From Pedobacter sp. WC2423 (lineage in GTDB: Bacteria; Bacteroidota; Bacteroidia; Sphingobacteriales; Sphingobacteriaceae), in NCBI RefSeq assembly GCF_040822065.1, contig NZ_CP162005.1:5084001-5148000 (forward strand): a DNA stretch of 64,000 bases, in the 5' to 3' direction. The notes beneath the pieces were generated by a model. That model worked only from the letters and a program-made list of their open reading frames with translations, was not told the DNA's origin and did not search any database. The translations under genes were made by a program, and so were the position numbers. Positions 60,471 through 64,000 of the stretch are shown piece after piece (the stretch's first letter is position 1; the number at the start of each line of letters is the position of its first letter).

Positions 60471-62789
60471 TTACTCAATGGAGCGCTTATTATATATGAG
60501 ATACCCCAAATGTAGTAAAACGCCGTTTCTTTTTATCGGATCATCATATAAATTATAACTCAGGCTGACCGGGCCGACCGGTGTGTGGTAAACCAGGCCT
60601 GCTGTTCCCGCATAATGAATATGGTTAAATGTCGGACTGTTTTTTACATCCTGAAATCCATTCTGAGTAATTTCCTGGTAAGGCAGAAATAGAAATGCTT
60701 CTACTCTGAGGTCTAAGTTCTTGCGGATCTTGTAAATGTTTTTTAAGCCTCCTGCCAGATAAGTACTCGCCCTGAATTTTTCCAGGAATAAAGATCTGCT
60801 GTCCTGTAACGGATAAAATGCTGGAGCAGCCAGCAACGTGGAATAGTAGTTTGAAAACAGCGGCTGATTCGATATTACTCCCTCTAACAGGTATCCAAGG
60901 GTGTACCTGCCTTTGTGAAAGAAATAATTTTCATCACTTAATTTAGCATTAAACCAGGCTCTGTGTTTTTCGTTTTGCTCGATATCTGCTAAAATCCCGC
61001 TATTTCTGGAAATATTACCGGGGGTATAAGTTTCCACACCATTGAAATAATTAACACTGAGCAGGAAATTCCTGCCACGTGTAGCATATTGTTTCCGGTT
61101 AAAAGTATGCTGTTCGAAAGCTACCGTAGTTCTGGATCCGTTAAAAACAGTTTTATCTAAAATGTCACCAATATTAAATGAATTGGTAGGACTATAATGA
61201 TCATTGTTATTGATAAATGAAGTGCTGAGCGTGATCCTGGTATTGCGGTTCAATGGGATTCCTGCTTTAAGTTCAATCTTTCTGTCCGACTGCTCAATGT
61301 AAGTTGGATGTGGATTCTCAATGAAAATCTGGCTGGTATTATAGAAATTAAAGTGGTTATAAGTCATTTCCCCACTTAAAAAGAAAGGTAATTTTGAAGG
61401 ATAATCAATGCGGCCATTGAGTTGAACAGACTCATAAAAACGACCCGAATAAAAATTTGTACCGAAAGTATAAGCTTTGCGGTCGAGATAGTTATACTGC
61501 AAACCCAGAAATACATTACTGATTGGCCGGCTGGAAATATTACCACCAAAATCAAGCTTAAAACTTCTTTTGGGTTTAGCGATAATTCCGAAAATATAAT
61601 TATCAGATTCAGGATTGTAGGTTATTTTCGGGTAAATGGTTTCAAAAGTCTCATCGGCCACCAGTTTATAATAACCCTGTTTGATGTCTGCCAGATTAAA
61701 GGTTGGTTTATCGCTTTTAAACAAGCGTTCGATATAACGTTTCTGCTGGCTGTTTACACCCGTTACTTCCACATCACTAAATACCAGCTGCGGTTTTTTG
61801 TTGTTAAAAATGCTTCTTTTGAGCGCGAGTTCTTCTTTGCTGACCCTGCGTTGTACCGATTTCAGAATTCTGGGCATATCAGCCATCGTTGCATCATATC
61901 CCTGTTTAATCAATTCGGCAACAGGATTGAAATTACTGGAGTTGAAGTCCCGGAGATCGGGCTGGATATAGATTCCATTTTTACCAACTAAGGTAGAGTC
62001 TGATTTAGACAAAAACATGAATAACATCAACCTGTTGATCAGACGCTCATCTCCGGTTTTTGGATACTCCTTGAAGTTTTTGGAAGAGACATTTGCTCCG
62101 ATAATATAGTCGGGCTTGAACTCTTTTTGCATGACATCAGCAGGGAAGTTGTTATATAAGCCGCCGTCAAATACATATTTATTATCCAGTTTAATCGGTC
62201 TGTAGATCATGGGGACGGTCATCGTTGCTCTTACAGCCTCGGCCAGACTACCACTTTTTACCGAGATACTGGTTTGTGAAAAGATATCAGATACCATACA
62301 GCGGTAAGGCACAAAGAGGTTGTTGAAGTTATCTTTGGCTATTGCCGATGCTTGTGATAACAATTCAATTAACGCGAAGTTTAAAGGGATGTCATTCACC
62401 AGGTTAGACCGGAAGTTTACCCTTAAAGCCGTGTCAACAGAAAGTTTAGCAGTAATCAAAGAAGCATTGCTGCTGCTTTTCTGAAAGAAGAAACTATAAT
62501 CACTTTTAAACCTGCCGCTTACCCAGTCCTGAAAATCAGTGGTGAGTGCTATCTTTTCAATTTGTTCGGGAGAATAACCAGCTGCATAAAGCGCGCCTAC
62601 AATCCCGCCCATAGAAGTTCCGGTGATATAGTCAATCGGAATGTGATTTTCTTCGAGTGCTTTCAGCGTTCCGATATGTGCCAGGCCTTTAGCCCCGCCT
62701 CCGCTGAGGACTAGTCCAACCTTTTGCGCATTGGCCTGAAATGTGCAAAAACAGAGTAAACCAAGAAAGATTTTCTTTAAGCAGATCAC
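60471..62789 (-). CDS. Patatin-like phospholipase with BamA-like barrel (type Vd-like)
   Basis: A 772-residue exported protein with a GTG start and signal peptide ending near QANAQ (residue 22). The patatin domain has the oxyanion loop GGGAKG at 30-35, the nucleophile Ser59 in GTSMGG and the catalytic Asp208 in FDGGLYNNFP. A POTRA-like region (PQLVFSDVEVTG, near 343) and a 16-strand barrel follow. This order matches PlpD-type (type Vd) autotransporters, which release a lipase, though Bacteroidetes versions may keep it inside the periplasm. The fatty-acid substrate is unknown. Confidence 0.92.
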   Translation of the reverse strand: MICLKKIFLGLLCFCTFQANAQKVGLVLSGGGAKGLAHIGTLKALEENHIPIDYITGTSMGGIVGALYAAGYSPEQIEKIALTTDFQDWVSGRFKSDYSFFFQKSSSNASLITAKLSVDTALRVNFRSNLVNDIPLNFALIELLSQASAIAKDNFNNLFVPYRCMVSDIFSQTSISVKSGSLAEAVRATMTVPMIYRPIKLDNKYVFDGGLYNNFPADVMQKEFKPDYIIGANVSSKNFKEYPKTGDERLINRLMLFMFLSKSDSTLVGKNGIYIQPDLRDFNSSNFNPVAELIKQGYDATMADMPRILKSVQRRVSKEELALKRSIFNNKKPQLVFSDVEVTGVNSQQKRYIERLFKSDKPTFNLADIKQGYYKLVADETFETIYPKITYNPESDNYIFGIIAKPKRSFKLDFGGNISSRPISNVFLGLQYNYLDRKAYTFGTNFYSGRFYESVQLNGRIDYPSKLPFFLSGEMTYNHFNFYNTSQIFIENPHPTYIEQSDRKIELKAGIPLNRNTRITLSTSFINNNDHYSPTNSFNIGDILDKTVFNGSRTTVAFEQHTFNRKQYATRGRNFLLSVNYFNGVETYTPGNISRNSGILADIEQNEKHRAWFNAKLSDENYFFHKGRYTLGYLLEGVISNQPLFSNYYSTLLAAPAFYPLQDSRSLFLEKFRASTYLAGGLKNIYKIRKNLDLRVEAFLFLPYQEITQNGFQDVKNSPTFNHIHYAGTAGLVYHTPVGPVSLSYNLYDDPIKRNGVLLHLGYLIYNKRSIE

Positions 62790-62821
62790 TTTCCTAAATT
62801 ACAGGTTTTCTTTTAGAAGCG

Positions 62822-63310
62822 CTAGTTTAACACGTAAATATTATAAGTCAGGAGGGTTGCAAAACTCACCCACAAAAAATAAGGGATATAAAGTAAGCCT
62901 GCGGTTTTGTCGATTTTGTAGAAAACCAGGCCATTCACCAGGATCGCGGCAAGCAAGAAGAACAGCTCAATCAGCGCAGCACCAATTAGCTGATGGTAAA
63001 AGAATAAATATGACCAGCATAAATTCAGTATCAGCTGGATAAAGTAAAATGCGATCGTTCTTGGCAGATGGATGATTTGTGCTCTTTTATTCCAGACCAG
63101 GTAAGCAGAAACTCCGATCAGGATAAATAATAACGACCATACCGGGCCAAATAACCAATCAGGAGGGTTGAACGCTGGTTTTTCCAGGAAAGGATACCAT
63201 GTTTTGATTGTCTTTTGCGTAATGTACCCGCCTATGGCACCAAAAGCTAGAGGAATCAGTATATTAACCAGGAACGGAACGAATTTAAAGCGATTTTCGG
63301 TGCTTGTCAT
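62822..63310 (-). CDS. TspO/MBR-family tryptophan-rich sensory protein
   Basis: A 162-residue membrane protein with five predicted helices, the normal size of TspO. The conserved blocks are KTWYPFLEKPAFNPPDWLFGPVW core PAFNPPDWLFGPVW near 34-52, and LNLCWSYLFFYHQL near 95-110, with the family Trp and Asn residues. TspO binds porphyrins and is linked to stress and light responses. The open frame starts at 63427, but ATG at 63310 gives the family length and removes an overlap with the divergent thioesterase gene. Confidence 0.92.
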   Translation of the reverse strand: MTSTENRFKFVPFLVNILIPLAFGAIGGYITQKTIKTWYPFLEKPAFNPPDWLFGPVWSLLFILIGVSAYLVWNKRAQIIHLPRTIAFYFIQLILNLCWSYLFFYHQLIGAALIELFFLLAAILVNGLVFYKIDKTAGLLYIPYFLWVSFATLLTYNIYVLN

Positions 63311-63402
63311 GTACAAGTATTTATTTTCCTTCTGCTCAATAATCATGCCCGTCAGGTTTGTCTGTTTTATAAAAAAAGCTAAATTGCAATCAAAAAAACA
63401 GC

Positions 63403-63957
63403 ATGACAGCATATAAGCCCGTTGCAAGCTCCCAGGTTACTTTAACAGAGCTGATGATTCCTTCTTACTCAAATTTCGGAGGTAAAATACACGGAGGGAT
63501 TATCCTTGGCTTAATGGATAAAGTGGCCTACGTTTGTGCTGCAAAACATGCCGATGGATACTGTATTACGGCTTCTATTGATGTGGTTGATTTTCTTGCT
63601 CCGGTAGAAGTAGGAGAGATTGTTTCTTTGATGGCTTCAGTAAATTATGTAGGAAGCAGTTCTATGATTATCGGTATCCGGGTCGTTTCAGAAAATCTTA
63701 AAACACATGTCATCAAGCATACCAATACCAGCTATTTTACGATGGTGGCTATCGGTGAAGATAACAAGCCAAAACAAGTTCCTGCGCTGCTGTTGAAAAA
63801 CAGGGAAGATATCAGGCGTTTCTTTCAGGCGAAGAACAGGAAAGAGCTGAAGAATACTTATAAAAAAGATGAGGCCATGTTAAAACAAACCGCTTATGAA
63901 CACCATAGCTTTATGGATGCTTTGAGCAGGGAACGTTGTAAAGTTGAACTGGATTAA
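63403..63957 (+). CDS. Acyl-CoA thioesterase (hotdog fold)
   Basis: A 184-residue hotdog thioesterase. The start region TLTELMIPSYSNFGGKIHGG and then GLMDKVAYVCAAKHADG carry the family GG...MD pattern (catalytic Asp in LMDK). ASIDVVDFLAPVEVGE and ASVNYVGSSSMIIGIRV complete the hotdog domain; a basic helical tail of about 45 residues follows. It should hydrolyse acyl-CoA in the cytoplasm. It differs clearly from the 173-residue thioesterase at 49803, so the two are paralogues and not duplicates. Divergent from tspO. Confidence 0.92.
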   Translation: MTAYKPVASSQVTLTELMIPSYSNFGGKIHGGIILGLMDKVAYVCAAKHADGYCITASIDVVDFLAPVEVGEIVSLMASVNYVGSSSMIIGIRVVSENLKTHVIKHTNTSYFTMVAIGEDNKPKQVPALLLKNREDIRRFFQAKNRKELKNTYKKDEAMLKQTAYEHHSFMDALSRERCKVELD

Positions 63958-63966
63958 TCTGGCAAT

Positions 63967-64000
63967 TTAGTCCCTGACAACGGTTACGCTGATCCCTTTA
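63967..64000 (-). CDS. Possible C-terminal end of a minus-strand gene
   Basis: The last 34 bases contain an open minus-strand frame ending in TAA (stop at 63967-63969) with the residues KGISVTVVRD before it. It would converge on the thioesterase gene, with 9 bases between stops. Too little is left to name it, and it could be chance. Confidence 0.3.
   Translation of the reverse strand, partial: KGISVTVVRD

Noticed and set aside
61422..61991. A 189-codon plus-strand frame inside the patatin-barrel gene
   Set aside because: It is antisense to the barrel and POTRA-like region and has no domain pattern.

Overview
This is one contiguous piece of a Bacteroidetes chromosome. The best fit is a Sphingobacteriaceae member close to Pedobacter, inferred from gene content and base use and not from a marker tree. 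The signs are a SusC/SusD pair behind an ECF sigma/FecR switch, a type IX secretion plug protein (DUF5103), a bacillithiol pathway gene (bshB1), DUF4294, DUF4974 and DUF1343 families, S9 and M13 peptidases with signal peptides, AT-rich sequence, almost no Shine-Dalgarno sites, and -7 promoter boxes of the Bacteroidetes form TAnnTTTG. Coding density is high. I see no prophage, insertion sequence, integrase, rRNA operon or CRISPR array.

Layout. 1-4.9 kb (minus): start of a chorismate-binding enzyme (pabB-like, cut by the window edge), purA, a Fur-family regulator and the (p)ppGpp synthetase/hydrolase. 5.0-9.6 kb (plus): a DUF4294 protein, a 2-Cys glutathione peroxidase, bshB1, a glutaryl-CoA-type acyl-CoA dehydrogenase and a TlpA-like thioredoxin. 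9.7-16.2 kb (plus): ECF sigma factor, FecR anti-sigma, SusC and SusD, an uptake locus with no degradative enzyme beside it, then a secreted DUF218 (YdcF-like) protein. 17.8-20.7 kb (minus): a small membrane protein, L-lysine 6-aminotransferase and an ACC-deaminase/D-cysteine-desulfhydrase-type enzyme. 20.8-29.1 kb: RluA-type pseudouridine synthase, class IV aminotransferase, fmt, topoisomerase IB, a DeoR regulator divergent from a 5'-nucleotidase, NamZ-type muramidase and a FtsX-type permease. 29.1-43.2 kb: S9 peptidase, a degenerate DEAD-box protein, mazG, AI-2E transporter, aldo/keto reductase, mnmD, an outer-membrane barrel, M13 peptidase, DPP-IV-type peptidase and a GNAT acetyltransferase. 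43.2-56.3 kb: valS, a HsdR-N nuclease-like protein, holA, EVE protein, cation/proton antiporter, thioesterase, cytoplasmic alpha-amylase, T9SS plug, ABC-F ATPase and pyrD. 56.3-64 kb: a 60-residue basic protein, tRNA-Cys, a TrmH methyltransferase, a BamA/TamA-like protein, a patatin with a BamA-like barrel, TspO and a thioesterase.

Most genes are housekeeping or cell-envelope genes. Three functional groups stand out: thiol redox (glutathione peroxidase next to bshB1, TlpA nearby), envelope and secretion (T9SS plug, BamA-like, patatin-barrel, SusCD, NamZ), and extracytoplasmic peptide digestion (S9, M13 and DPP-IV peptidases). Convergent gene pairs are very often separated by long, perfect inverted repeats that should work as two-way terminators.

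I did not find a clearly new multi-gene system. The best leads are the DEAD-box protein with ruined motifs, the tandem palindromes between the DeoR regulator and the nucleotidase gene, a palindrome abutting the lysine aminotransferase promoter, the overlapping divergent starts at 57.46 kb, the orphan sigma/FecR/SusCD locus, and several -7 boxes only a few bases from start codons, which suggest leaderless transcripts. Several start codons below are shorter than the longest open frame; the reason is given in each case.
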